Origin: Mastigamoeba balamuthi
Lineage: Eukaryota > Evosea > Mastigamoebida > Mastigamoebidae
Reading direction: 5' to 3'
DNA length: 64,000 bases
Assembly: GCA_902651635.1 (NCBI GenBank)
Contig: CACRSC010000051.1
Coordinates: 71,703-135,702, forward strand
Position numbers and translations under genes: made by a program. Under the pieces are notes generated by a model. That model ran no database searches. It saw only the letters and a program-made list of their open reading frames with translations, and had not been told where the DNA came from. This document shows positions 11,380 through 23,793 of this stretch, piece after piece; the stretch's first letter is position 1, and each line of letters starts with the position of its first letter.

Positions 11380-13618
11380 ATGAAGGTGTCGTTCCGAGCG
11401 CTGCTGGTGGCCACTGTATGCGCGGCCGTGTGGATCCCCATGATCGCCGTCGTAGTCCTCTTCAACGCGCGCTCGCAGAGCCTCCTGACGCAGGCCACCG
11501 AGGAGCGCCTGCCACCCACGGTCGTCCGCATTGGCAGTACCGTCTTCAAGAGCCTCCTGAACGCAGAGAGCGTCGCCAGGCAGCTCGCGCTCGAAATCTC
11601 GCTGGGGTCGCTGGTCCTGGTCGACACGCCCGAGGGCCTGCACGACCTGCGCGTGCGCTGGCACAACGTCCTGCGCTCGTACAACAGCACCAGCGACGTG
11701 AACTTCGTCACAGCCGAGGGCACCGAGCACCCGGGGCGCCTCATCGGGATGGCCGAGTTCGGCACCGGCGAGAATCTCTGGTGGTACTCGCACCCCAACG
11801 CCACGATGGAACAGTGGCAGCTCAACGTGTCGTCGCTCGAGCCCATTAAGCTCGAGCAAGTCGACACGAGCTTCGCCTGGACCTGGCTTGCGCAGATGCA
11901 CTCGGCGAGGCCCGCGGGCGCGGAAGAGTGCTGGATGCCCATCTACTCGGTGCTTGGACAGGTGTGGTCCACGTTCGTGGTCAACGCGTACCAGCCCAAC
12001 ACGACTGGCGCAAACCGCCCGCTGGCCGCCTACGCCGCCATCGACCTCGTGTTCAGGGACCTCACCAAGGTCTTCGCGGGGCTCACGGTGAGCAAGGGCG
12101 TGTCCTTCATTGTCGACTCTGTCTCTTCGACGCTCCTCGCGAGCACTTCGGAGGACATCCTGACGTTCCGGCAAGAGAGCGAGGACGTAGAGGCGATGTT
12201 TGCCAACGGGACGCGCGGCAAGACGGCAGACGAGAGGCGCGTGGCCGCCGTCGACGCGCTGGTGCAACGCAAGTACGGGAGCTGGGCCAAGCTGTCGCTC
12301 GTCCTTACAGGGGGAATCGACACGCCATCGACGTCCGAGACCCTGAAGGTCGACGGGAATAGGATGCTCGTGTCATTCTCACTGGTCGAGAGGCCGTGCC
12401 TGTCGTGGGTCATCGCCGTCGTGGCAGAGCAGGACAGCGTGTCTGTCGACATCGTCCCCATAATTGTGGCCATCGCGACGACATTCGCTGCCCTCGTAGT
12501 GCTGGCGATACTCAGCGTGTTGCTCACGAGGCCGCTTGCAAAGCTGACACGTAGAATGAACGCAGCCACTCGCCTTACGTTCCAGAGGCGCGAGTCTGAC
12601 ATCTCGTTGTTCTCCGAGTTCTACAAGCTCAACAACAGCTTCAAAAAGCTGAGCACGGGCATCGAGGCCATGACCAAATTCGTCCCCATGCCCGTCGTCA
12701 GCCAGATCATGTCGCACACCATGGCCCAGGGCGGGTCCTCGCAGGACGACCTGCTGGCGGTGTCGATGAAGCGCGTGACGATCATGTTCTGCGACATCCG
12801 GGGGTTCACGACGCTGTCGGAGAAGCTCAAGACCAAGGTGGTCGTCCAGATGCTGTTCGAGTGGCTTGGGGCCTACACCAAGGTAATCGTCAGAAATGGC
12901 GGCATCGTCGACAAGTATATCGGAGACGTACGTTGAACCTTTGCCCCCTTTCACTTCCCGCACATCCACACCAGAGCTAACGGAGTCAGTGCATTTCGGC
13001 CCTTAATCTGTACAGTGCATCATGGCGCTGTGGAACGCACCACTCGACACGGACAGACCAGATGTAAGGGCGTGCACTGCAGCCCTCGAGTTTGATGAGG
13101 TGCTGAAAGACCTGAACGAGGGCTTCCGGAAGGAGGGGCTGCCAGAGTTCGCAGTGCGCGTGGGGATCCACACGGGAGAGCTGTTCGTGGGCAACATCGG
13201 GTGCAGCGACCACATCAACTACACCGTCTGCGGCACCCCCGCAAACATCGCTGCCCGCGTTGAGCAGCTCGGCAAGGTGTACGGCCTGAACCCCCTCGTG
13301 TCTGGCGATGTGGCCAAGAGTGTCAGCGACAAGTTCGTGTGCGTGTGGCTGGACGATGTGAAGCTGCGTGGGCACGAGAGCACCGTGACCAAGATCTACC
13401 ACCTCGCTGCTCGTGCTAACGAGGCCACACCAGAGCAGCTCTACGCGGCCAAGGTCATGACTGCCATCGACGAGCCCACTGGAACGGACCAACGAGGTAA
13501 CACAAGCGCAGAGCAGCTGGAGCGTGTCCAAGATGCGGCCGCCGATCCGGCAATGGCAGGCTACCATGCCGCCCTGGCGGCACTCGCAAGCAAGTTCAGC
13601 GCGCAGACGCAGCCCTGA
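11380..13618 (+). CDS. Cache-domain membrane adenylate cyclase (paralogue 1)
   Basis: Two exons, 11380-12927 and 13016-13618, 716 aa. ATG chosen because all paralogues begin M(K/R)VSFR. Residues 7-27 are a signal-anchor; about 30-350 form a glycosylated double-Cache-like ectodomain (ECWMPIYS, GQVWSTFVVNAY). TM2 spans about 360-385, followed by a HAMP-like linker and a class III cyclase domain (about 465-660). Metal-binding Asp472 (FCDIRGF) and Asp516 (KYIGD) and the transition-state pair Asn593/Arg597 are present. The purine-selecting pair reads Lys512/Thr586, the signature of class IIIb enzymes, so the product should be cAMP; class IIIb members are often bicarbonate-responsive (family knowledge). 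The single intron falls directly after the Asp516 codon. Confidence 0.9.
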
Positions 13619-14099
13619 GTCCTTCCTTTGTCTGTTCTGGCACCAAAAATGAAAACGTCGACTTTTTATGCAATCTGCTGCGAGCCAACGTGTGGGCACA
13701 TGCTATTTCTGGACCCATGCCTGCTCGGCTTCTCCGTCGGTCGTGCCGAGAACAGCAGATTTCTCCACGGACGGCAAGACTGCTTTTCAGTGGAAAAGTA
13801 CCTACCGACCACAGAGACCCTCGCCCGCCATCCAGCGTGGCTGCGACGCAGGCCATCTGGGTTCTGACCACGACCGGGGCACCTCTGTGGGCACACAAAA
13901 CCGAAGTGTTATTCCGCTCGCCACTGCTCTTATTGCAAACGCGCCACACTAATTCGTCGTTGTTCAACTCCGACCGAAAGGACCGACCCCCTGCCGGTGT
14001 GCCTTCGTTGAAGCTGGCAAGAAGACGGACCATTCTATAATTGCCTCGCAGCAGCAAGTTGTACCTCGAGGGCAAAGACAGCCAGACTCCCTGCCATCA
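13619..14099. other. Spacer between tandem cyclase genes
   Basis: 481 bp of mixed composition with no coding signal; contains the 3' flank of paralogue 1 and the promoter of paralogue 2. No AAATATC heptamer here. Confidence 0.5.
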
Positions 14100-16307
14100 A
14101 TGAAGGTCTCGTTCCGAGCGCTTCTGGTGCTCACCGTCTGCGCGGCCGTGTGGATCCCCATGATCATCGTCGTCGCCCTCTTCAACGTACGCTCGCAGAG
14201 CCTCCTCACGAGGTCGACAGAGGAGCGCCTGCCCCCCACGGTCGTCCGTATGGGGGGCACCGTTTCCAAGAGCCTCGAAAGCGCCGAGAGCGTCGCCAAG
14301 CAGCTCTCCCTCGACATTTCGACGGGGTCGCTGGCCTTCGTCGACACGCCCGAGGGGCTGCACGACCTGCGCGTGCGCTGGCACAACACGCTGAGGGCCT
14401 ACAACTGCTCGAGCGACGTCAACTTCATCACCGCCGAGGGCACCGAGCACCCTGGGCGCCTCATCGGCCTCGTGGAGTTCAGCGACGGCGAGAACGTCTG
14501 GTGGTACTCGTTCCCCAACGCGACGCTCGGGCAGTGGCAGATGGACATGGCGACGCTCGAGCCCACGACGCTCGACTGGACCGACGACAACTGGGTGTGG
14601 CCGTGGCTCGCGTCGATGCACGAGGCCATACCAGCCGATGCCCCCAAATGCTGGATGCCCATCTACCCCGTGTTCGGGCAGGTCTGGACCAGCTTCGTCG
14701 TCCACGCGTACGAGCCCAACACGACGGGCCCCAACAGGCCACTGCTAGCCTACGCCATCACGGACCTCGTTATCGGCGACATCGCAAACGTGTTCTCGGG
14801 GCTCACGGTCAGCAAGGGCGTCGCTCTGCTCGTGGACTCGGCCTCGTCGACGCTCCTCGGGACCACCTCGGGCGACGTGCCGATATCCCGCACTGTAGAC
14901 AACACGACCGTCGCCGTGCTGGTCAATGAGACACACGGGAGCTCAGTGGGCGGACGTAGAGTTCGGGCGGTGAACGACCTCGTGGAGCGGGTGTTCGGCA
15001 GTTGGGCTGCTCTCACCGAGACGCTCGACCCGAGTTACGACAAGCCGACGAACCCGATAAGGATTACCGTGGCAGGAACTCCAATGCTAGTGTCATTCAC
15101 GCTCGTCCAGAGGCCGTGCCTCTCATGGGTAGTGGCTGTAGTGGCAGAGCAGGACAGCGTGTCTCTGGATATCCTCCCGCTCATAGTGGCGATCGTGACG
15201 ACGGTAGTTGCCCTGGCAGTGATGGCTGTCCTGAGCGTGCTGCTCACCAAGCCACTCGCCAAGCTGACCCAAAAGATGGACGCCGCCACTCGCCTCACCT
15301 TCCACCGTCGCGAGTCGGACATCTCATTGTTCTCCGAGTTCCACAAGCTCAACGACAGCTTCAAAAAGCTGAGCACGGGCATCGAGGCCATGACCAAATT
15401 CGTCCCCATGCCCGTCGTCAGCCAGATCATGTCGCACAACGTCTCCCAAGACGGGTCCTCTCAGGGCAATCTGTTGGCGGTGTCGATGAAGCGCGTGACG
15501 ATCATGTTCTGCGACATCCGCGGGTTCACGACGCTGTCGGAGAAGCTCAAGACAAAGGTGGTCGTCCAGATGCTGTTCGAGTGGCTCGGGGCCTTCACCA
15601 AGGTCATCGTCAGAAACGGCGGCATCGTCGACAAGTACATCGGCGACGTGCGTGCTTTTCACTCTCTGTATCTCGAGACACATCCAGCGTTGTGTCTCAA
15701 TTGATGTGTGTTTCAGTGTATCATGGCGCTGTGGAACGCACCGCTGGACACGGACAGACCAGATGTGAGGGCTTGTGCCACAGCCCTCGAGTTCGACGAG
15801 GTGCTGAAGGTCCTGAACGAGGGCTTCCGGAAGGAGGGGCTGCCAGAGTTCGGAGTGCGCGTGGGGATCCACACGGGAGAGCTGTTTGTGGGCAACATCG
15901 GGCGCAACGACCACATCAACTACACCGTCTGCGGCACCCCCGCAAACATCGCTGCCCGCGTTGAGCAGCTGGGCAAGGTGTACGGCCTGACGCCTCTCGT
16001 CTCTGGCGAAGTTGCCAAGAGTGTCAGCGACAAGTTCGTGTGCGTGTGGCTGGACGACGTGAAGCTGCGTGGGCACGAGAGCACCGTGACCAAGGTCTAC
16101 CACCTCGCTGCTCGTGCCAACGAGGCCACACCGGAGCAGCTGTATGCGCACAAGGTGATGTCCGTAATCGAGGACTCGACGTTTGGGTGGCTTGAAGGGA
16201 ACGTGAGTGCGGAGCATCTAGAGCGCGTTCAGGATGCGGTGAATGACTCTACTATGGCTGAGTACCATAATGCACTCACACTGCTCGCCGACAAACTCAG
16301 GAAATAG
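14100..16307 (+). CDS. Cache-domain membrane adenylate cyclase (paralogue 2)
   Basis: Exons 14100-15647 and 15717-16307, 712 aa. Same architecture as paralogue 1: signal-anchor, Cache-like ectodomain (KCWMPIYPVFGQVWTSF), TM2 (LPLIVAIVTTVVALAVMAVL), cyclase domain with FCDIRGF, DKYIGD, NYTVCG and NIAARVE. Exon 1 is exactly 1548 nt, as in paralogues 1 and 3, and the intron sits at the same codon boundary. From about 15275 to the end of exon 1 it is almost identical in DNA sequence to paralogue 3, while the ectodomains and introns differ, pointing to gene conversion of the catalytic half. Confidence 0.9.
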
Positions 16308-16469
16308 TACCTGAAGTGCTTTGTGCCATCGAAAAAACTGATCAATGAGATTATCCACATGCCGTAACACCCCCCGCCGTGCGCGATTCGTGTCAATAGA
16401 ATTGACAACACAGGCCAGAGAATTCACATAGTGCTTCTTCGCAATCCATGGTGAGACGTGCAACGTGAA

Positions 16470-19400
16470 TTACGTGCCCGCGGATTCCCGGCACACCATT
16501 GGCTGGCAGAACGACCTGAGGGTTCTGGCGATCCTCACCACAGAGAAGACGTGCCTCAGAGGGCTCTCGCATCCAAGGCGGGCGTGCGTTGACAGAGCCA
16601 TGGTGCGCCACACCTCGCGGTGTCTCGATGAGAGGTCGCTGTCAGAGACGACCCCCTCTGGCCTGGGGAACTCGGCGGGAAGCAGCCACATGATGGAGGG
16701 GCACCACAGCTCCGTTGCAGCGAGGGATATTGCCCGCATGGTCTGGGGACTGCTCAGTGCGCCCAAGTCCTCCGCCGGGATGTCGAGCACCAGCGACCTG
16801 GCTCGCACGCACTCCACCGTCGCGCGGTCCAGCCCTCCCTTGGCGGCCAGCCATGCGTCCCTCGCCTCGGGCGCGAACCCGATCCTGAGCAGCGCGCAGC
16901 AGAGGTCGTCGCTGGAGAGCCGCACGGCGGATCGGAACGCTTGCGGAAGCTCCTGCTTGGGGAGATCTGCGCCGCAGTCGATGAGCTGAGCGGCTGTTGC
17001 TGGCAGCCCCTGGGCGATGGACACGGCGAGCGGGCTCTGCTGCTTGGGTGGAACGAGGCACGGGTGCGCGTGGTGCAGCAGCAGCAGGCCGGCGATCTCG
17101 GCGGCGGCGGACTTGTCGGGAATGCCAAGGGCCATCAGCAGCGGCGTGCTGTCCTCGGCGTAGAAGTTCGTCTCTGCCCCCGCGTCGAGCAGCTCCCTCA
17201 CAACGTCGGCCCGGCCGCTCCGGATGGCTGCCACAGTGGCGCGGCGGTCCACAGGCCCCGAGCGCGCCTTGGCGTTGACGAGCAGCCTCGCGATGTCCGC
17301 CCGGCCGCTCGCCACTGAGAGCAGGAGCGGAGTGTCTGCCACGCCCGGGGGCTCCGGGTCGGCCCCCTGTGCGAGCAGAACTCGTACGCAGTCCCTGAAC
17401 CCGGGCCGCGCAGCCGCGACGATCGCGTACTCGCCCGCGAGCGGCGTGTTGGGGTCCGAGCCCTCGCGCAGCAGAGCCGCGACCAGGTCCTCGCGCCCCA
17501 GCGTCGCGGCGACGACGAGGGGGATCTCTCTGCCACTGGCGACGAGCAGCATCTGCACCTGCTCCTCGTTGAGTGCCCTGGCCGCGGCCAGGAGCTCAGC
17601 GTCGGGCACTGCACGTGGGTCCGCACCTGCCGTGCGCAGCAGCGAGACCATCTCCACGCTGCCCTGCGCGACGGCGGCCTCGAGAGCGGTCGCGCCGAGG
17701 TGCTCGGCGTTGGGGTCCGCTCCGTGGCTCAGCAGCTTCCCAAGCATCGCCGAGTTCTTCCTCCCGATGCACTCGTGCAGGAGCCCCGCAGTCACCTTTC
17801 CCGACCAGTCCAGCAACAGCAGTGCCACGGCCTCGTCATCGCCCCTGACGGCTATCTCCAGTGGGAGTGCGCCGTCGCCAGAGGGGACGTTTGGGTCTGC
17901 GCCGGCCATAAGAAGGAAGAGGACGAGCTCTGCCTTCCTACCGCGGGCCGCGGCGGCCAGCGCTGTCTCGCCGCACAGCGGGGCGTTGGGGTCCGCTCCG
18001 TCCTCGAGCAGACGCGCGACAGCAGAATCCATTCCCAGCATGGCTGCAACCACAAGGGGCGTCCGCAGTCCGCGGCTCTCGTCGCACAGCAGCGCCGCCA
18101 TGTCCGCGTGGCCCGACTTGGCCGCGGCGAACACGGTCTCGTCGTCGATGGCCGGAGGCGGCGCGCAGGCCACCAGCGACGCCACGAAGTCCGCGCTGCC
18201 CATCTCGACGGCGCAGCGGACGGGGGACTCGGCCCCGGCCACGGCGGGGTTAGGGCTCGCGCCAGCGGCCAGCAGGATGCGCAGGCACTCGGTCCTGCTG
18301 CGCCGAACAGCGTGCAGCACCGCCGTGTCGCCGTTCGCGTCGAGCGCGTTGGGGTCGGCTCCGAACCGCAGCAGACTCGCGAGAATGTCCCCTCTCCCCG
18401 CGTCGACGGCGTCGACGACGACGCTGCTCCTGTGCGCGGGGCTGTTCAGGTCCGCGTGCGAATCGAGCAGCATCTCCACGACGTCCGCGGCCCCCGCTAG
18501 CACTGCGGCCTGCAGCGCGGTCTGGCCAGAGCCACCGGGGAGGTCCGCCCTCGCGCCGGCGGCGAGCAGGAGGATGGCAGTGTCCGCGGACCCCGCGCGC
18601 GCGGCGGCCACGAGCGGCGTCTCGCCGCCGAACGACGCGTCGGGGTCCGCGCCGGCCTCGAGCATCGCCCCGACCTCGGCGGACATCCCGAGCGCGGCCG
18701 CGACGGGCAGCGGCATGGCAGCACCGCAGGCGCGCAGGATGAGCTGCACGAGCTCCCGGCGCCCCGCCGCAGCCGCGTCGGCCAGCGCCGTCTCGCGCCG
18801 CGAGAGGTCCAGCGCCCGGGCGCCAGCCGAGACGAGGGCCTCGACGAGCTCGGCCCTGTGCAACGCCAGCGCCACGTAGAGCGGCGTGCCGACGCCGTCG
18901 GGGCCTCCGCGGGGGCCGCCCACTGCCATCGCCTCGCCGACGCCGTTGGGGTCCGCTCCGTGGGCCAGGAGGCTCCTCGCGATTGCCTGGCTGCCGTCGG
19001 TGATGGCTGCGAGAGCGGGCGCAGGGATCAGTCTCTCGGAGGGAGCGCGAGCGAGGGCTGCGTGCCGACGAGCAGAGGGGTGTCGCCGTCGCGGGAGCAG
19101 GCGTCGGGGTCGGCGCCCGCGTCGAGGAGCTGCGCGACGGCTTCGGCGCTGCGCATGCGGGCGGCCAGCACGAGGGCCGTGACGCCCGTGCGGTCGCGGG
19201 CGTCCGAGTTGGCCCCGGCGTCCATGAGCAGCTTCACAAGGTCCAGGCGCCCCGCCTTGACCGCCTCGACTGAATACGAGGGGCACACACACACACACAC
19301 AGAAGTCAATTGGCATTGTACAGCGCCTTCAAGGACCCAGAATCCACCGGTGAGAGTCGCCTGGGTCCCACAATCAAGAAAGCTCCCTCGGGTTGGCAAT

Positions 19401-20080
19401 TTTGCATCAACCGACGACTGAATCGATCGCATCGCGGGGTCGAGTGAAGTCAATTGGCATCGAACGGTATTCATGGGCCCAGAAGTCACTCTTAAGGGCT
19501 CTCTGGGTCCCACCGCCATGCGCCTGTATCCAATTCACCAAAGAAAGCCCATCCCCAATCAATTGAATTCGAATCCAATTCCCGGGGCTGAGCTGCGCGC
19601 ACTGAGCGGAATGGCCCCGCCAGCGCCCGCCTGGTCCGGGTCCGCGCCGCATCCGAGCACCCTGCGGACGAGCCTCGCGGGGGCGCCCGCCAGCCGCGCT
19701 CCCCCGGCCCTGCAGGCGGCCGCGAGGACCGTCTCTCCGTCGCCCGCGCGGGCGCAGGCCACGCAGAGCGGGCAGCGCTCGACGATGCTCTCGGCCAGGG
19801 CGCTGCTGCCCGCCTCCACCGCGCCGACGGCCAGCGACGCGTCCCGCGCGGGGTCCGCGGGGCGCAGGGGGCCCGGGAGGCGCGCGGAGAGCGGGTGGGC
19901 CTGCGGGGGCTGCAGGCGCGTGGCCAGCGACAGCGGCGAGTCGGCAGTGGCGCTCAGGAAGTACGCGTCGGCAAAGGGCCCCGACGTCTGGCCACCGTCC
20001 TCCTCCTCCTCGTCCTCGTCCTCCTGCTCCTGCTCCTGCTCCTGCTCTGCCTCCTCGAGCCCGTCGTCGGCTTCGGTCAT
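16470..20080 (-). CDS. Ankyrin-repeat protein
   Basis: Three exons, 1072 aa: 20080-19603, 19269-19066, 19006-16470. An acidic N-terminus (EQEQEDEDEEEE) leads into about 20 or more ankyrin repeats that fill the protein to residue ~950. They show LLL..GADPN turns (LLAHGADPNG, LLRFGADPNA, LEDGADPNA, LMAGADPNV, LSHGADPNA, LAQGADPEP). The last 120 residues are non-repeat with several Trp/Cys. No catalytic domain is visible, so it is a protein-interaction scaffold. Intron 2 (19065-19007) must be GC-AG: only the donor GCACGC keeps frame and yields a perfect repeat across the junction (TPLLVAITDGSQAIARSLL). Intron 1 is unusually long (333 nt). Confidence 0.9.
19302..19513. repeat. Diverged direct duplication inside the ankyrin-gene intron
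   Basis: GAAGTCAATTGGCAT occurs at 19302-19316 and 19446-19460, and CTGGGTCCCAC at 19361-19371 and 19503-19513, with similar sequence between. This is a tandem copy of a unit of about 143 bp. An (AC)n run precedes it at 19285-19301. Confidence 0.7.
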
Positions 20081-20446
20081 CGTTTTGTAGTTTTGTTTTT
20101 CGTCGGCGAGTGGACGGAATTCCTCGGTGAGGGGCGGAATGGGGAATCTGCAGATTCAGGTTCGAGAGGGCTTCTCTTTCAGCCCAAGAGGCGGTCGATT
20201 CGTCTCTGCCCAGTAGATGTATCTCCCGCCAATCGGATTGATATACCGAACCGCCACTTCTTTCGCACAACTCGGCACGGGTGGCCACAGTAACTCCCCT
20301 CGCTTCCACTTGGGCAACTGCAGAGCAGCCACGCCACATTAATCAAGAGGGCGGAAAATATCGGAGATATTTGGGACACGTACTCCCACCGCGCAGTGCA
20401 GCACGTGCTGTCGGAATAGCCGTCTTTGCTGAACCCCTCCCGCCCG
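20081..20446. promoter_or_regulatory. Divergent promoter, ankyrin and acyl-CoA synthetase genes
   Basis: A 366-bp gap between divergent ATGs. At 20356-20372 AAATATC and its complement GATATTT form an imperfect palindrome with a 3-nt spacer. No coding sequence. Confidence 0.4.
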
Positions 20447-23238
20447 ATGGCCGACTCCGCCAGCACCCCAGCCCCCTCCGACGCGTCCCCGGCAGCGCCT
20501 CAGGCCGCCGCCCCGTCCCCCGCGCCCGCAGCGTCGCCCGAGCCCGAGCTCTCGCGCGTCCTGCGCCCCCGCGGCTACGACGCGCTCGTCCGCGACCTCA
20601 ACGGCTGCACGACGGTCCCCGCCGTCTTCGACTACGCCCGCCAGCACCACGCCGACCTCCCCTTCGGAGGCACCCGCCCCCCCTCCCCGCAGTCGCACCG
20701 TGTGTGCTGACCGCAGGGGGCCGTCGCAGGGTACAGGAAGGGCGGGGCAGGGGACTTCCGGTGGGTCAGCTACGCCGAGTGGGCCCTCGCCGTCGACGCC
20801 TTCGCCCACGGCCTCGCCGCCAGGCTCAGGCTCTCCAGCGGCTCCATGCTCGGCATCTTCTCGGTCAACAGGTCCGCCCCCCCTGCTGCCTGCTGAGACG
20901 GGGAGTTTTGCTGCATTTTTTTTTTTCGCTTTTCCCGTTTTTCCTTTTCGCCCGTCGCCGCCCGCGTCGGAAAATGCGCTGACGAGAGCCGTGGTGGCGC
21001 CTGGGGCCACGGGGGCCCCCCCTTGCGCCTGCAGGATCGAGTGGACGGTGACGGACATGGCGTCGGCGGTGTCGGGGATCGTGACGGTGCCGTTCTACGA
21101 CTCGCTGGGCGCCGAGCGCGTAGCCATGATCATCAACGAGACAGAGATCTCCACCGTCAGCCAGCCTCCTCCCTCTGCATTCCTCTCGCCATCCCTCACT
21201 CTCTCTCCCCCCCTCACTGCCTGTCCGTCTCTCTCTCTTTGTCTCTGTTTGCTCATATTCCATCCTCTTCCTCTGTCTATCCCGTCTCCTTGTCTCTGTG
21301 GTCTCTCCGTGTGTGCTTGTCTCTCTGTCTCTCGCCTTGCTTCACCCTGTGTTTTCTCCTTGTGTTCTGTCCCTGTCGACTGCTTGTTGCTCTGCTGTGC
21401 TACTTGTTGCCTTGTCTCTCGGAGCGTTCGGAGGCCGAACAATGGAAGACTGACTGACTGCCTGTGGCGCAGGTGGTGTGCTCGAGGGACAAGGTCGACA
21501 TGCTGCTGGGGATCGCCCCGCAGTGCCCGTCGCTGCGCACGCTGGTGCAGCTGCCGGACGACCAGGGCGGCGATGCCACGTCGATCGTGACGGCGCAGCA
21601 CAACGTCGAGATTGTCTCGTACACGACCGTCCTCAACGAGGGCCGCGCCGCCCAGCAGGCCGCTGCCCCCTTCCCCCGCCACGACTGCACCCCGGACGAC
21701 CTCTACACCATCGTGCGACCCTCCCAGCGCGGCCGAGGCCCGCCTGTAACGCGGCCAGCGCACAGATCTACACGAGCGGGACGAGCGGGAGGCCCAAGGG
21801 GGCGATGATATCGCACAAGAACCTCATCTCGGGGGCCAGCGGCGTGCTGAACCACTTCCGCGACGTCCTCGTCGACCGCGAGGAGGTCCTGCTGTCGTTC
21901 CTGCCCCTGGCGCACGTCCTCGAGCGCCAGATCTTCCTCCTCGAGCTCACCAAGGGGGCCAAGGCACTTTTTGCTTCTCCAAACTCCCCGCCCCAGCAGT
22001 CTCTTGGTTCGGCGCGTCTGCTGACGGGTCGCGACGCATCCAGGTCGGGTTCTTCAGCGGGCAGACGTCGAAGATCATGGATGACCTCAAGCTGCTGAAG
22101 CCGACGATCTTCTTCGGGGTGCCGAGGCTGTACAACCGGATCTACGACGGCGTGATGGCCCGCGTCAACGCGATGCCCTTCTACAAGCGCTGGCTCTTCT
22201 GGCTCGCCTACTCGCTCAAGGACGGGTCCCTCTCGCGCCCGGGGCCCAAGTCGCTCGCGGACTTCTGCTCGCCGTGGGACTTTGTCTTCAAGCCCATCCG
22301 CATGAACACCGGCGGCCGCGTCAAGTAACCCGCGAGCCCCTCCTCCGCAGCAACTGAGCTCCCCCTTCCCCCCCTTCTTCCCGCACCCGCCCGCGCGCAG
22401 GCTGATGGTCACGGGGTCGGCGGCGCTCAACGCGGACGTGCACAGGGCGATGCAGGTCATGTTCAGCTGCCCGGTCGTGCAGGGCTACGGCATGACCGAG
22501 GCCTACGCGGTCAGCGTGCACGACATCGACGACGCCACCCCGGGGCACTGCGGGCCCGTGATGCCCAACGGCGAGCTGCGCCTGCGCAGCGTCCCCGAGC
22601 TCTCGTACGCCGTCAGCGACGCGCCGCACCCGCGCGGCGAGATCCTCATCAGCGGCCCGCACGTGTTCGGCGGGTACTACAAGCACCCGGAGCTGACGGC
22701 CGAGGTGATGACGGCCGACGGCTGGTACTGCACGGGCGACATCGGCGAGATCATCGAGGGCGATCGCCTGCGCGTCATCGACCGCAGGCGCGAGATGTTC
22801 AAGCTGGCCCAGGGCGAGTACCTCAGCGCCGAGCGCCTCGAGGGCGCCTACCAGCGCTGCCCGCTGGTCCAGCAGGTCTTCGTCTACGGCGACGCCTCGC
22901 GCAGCTTCCTCGTCGCCGTCGTCGTTCCCGAGGAGGCGCCCCTGCGCCGCGCGGTCCCGTCTGCGGGCGCCGAGGCGCCGCTGGAGCAGCTGTGCGCCAC
23001 GCCCGCGGCCAGGGAGGCGGTGCTCAGGGCGCTGGGCGACGTGCACGCGGCAGAGAGCATGACGGGGCTCGAGCGCATCCGCACGGTGCACCTCGAGGCC
23101 ATGCCGTTCGCCGTCGAGAACGGCCTGCTGACGCCGACGAGCAAGCTCTCGCGCCCCGCGGCTCGCAAGCACTACGCCCAGGTCATCGAGGCGCTCTACC
23201 AGCAGGGCAGCGGGGCCCCCGCCGCCGCGTCCACGTGA
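20447..23238 (+). CDS. Long-chain-fatty-acid--CoA ligase (acyl-CoA synthetase)
   Basis: Seven exons, 680 aa: 20447-20669, 20730-20871, 21035-21155, 21473-21712, 21766-21963, 22044-22324, 22401-23238. It activates long-chain fatty acids to acyl-CoA via acyl-AMP. Visible motifs: FRWVSYAEW near residue 85, AMP-binding P-loop YTSGTSGRPKGAM (244-256), FFGVPRLYNRIYDG, GYGMTEAY (about 430), YCTGDIGEI and the C-terminal hinge/lysine region DRRREMFKLAQGEYL. Length matches ACSL enzymes. Introns 1 and 5 are GC-AG; GC donors are the only ones that keep frame. The Ala/Pro-rich N-terminus (residues 1-35) shows no signal peptide. The final codons read ACG TGA GT, which also looks like a donor, but the protein is already full length. 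Confidence 0.93.
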
Positions 23239-23793
23239 GTCTGGCACATACACGGCCAAGTGAAAACACCGACTGGAATACTCGGAGCCAAGGCTCGCCC
23301 TGAGCCAGCGGAGCGTGCCGTGAGTGCCGTGGAGAGGACTATGAAATGCCCTATGTCGTGTGTCACAGAAGTGGCCTGCGGCGCGAGAGAGTTGGGCAAC
23401 AAAATCAGGGGAGGGGGAGGGGGCAATCGGCCTGTCTTCAATGCACACCCAGCCGAGGATTGCTCGGGCGGTCGGGTAGCAGAACGAAGGCAGGCCTGAA
23501 CTTCCTGATCGGGCGGCACGGCAGGTCCTCCGAGAGGACGGGAATCTGATTCCGAGAGTGGCACACGGCCGATTCGGCCGATCTGGGTGAGCCGCAGCGG
23601 GGCCAGGCGGGAGTCGAGGCGTCGCCGAGCTCCGGTGCGCGCAAAAGGTCATATGTAAAGCCGTTCTTGATTGCTTGCTCTGGCGAGCAGCGCCATTCCT
23701 GTCCAGTGAAAACGGGAGAAGCAGCTCCGGCCGCCCCAAAAATAGACTCTTGTCGCTCGGCTGACATAGCAAGCACCACAACAGTAACACTTC
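23239..23793. other. Intergenic region before third cyclase
   Basis: 555 bp, no credible gene on either strand; holds the 3' flank of the acyl-CoA synthetase gene and the cyclase promoter. A small inverted repeat (GGAATC/GATTCC) lies at about 23540. Confidence 0.5.

Noticed and set aside
17224-18879. 551-codon plus-strand frame opposite the ankyrin gene
   Set aside because: Antisense shadow caused by high GC3; the minus strand encodes clear ankyrin repeats throughout.
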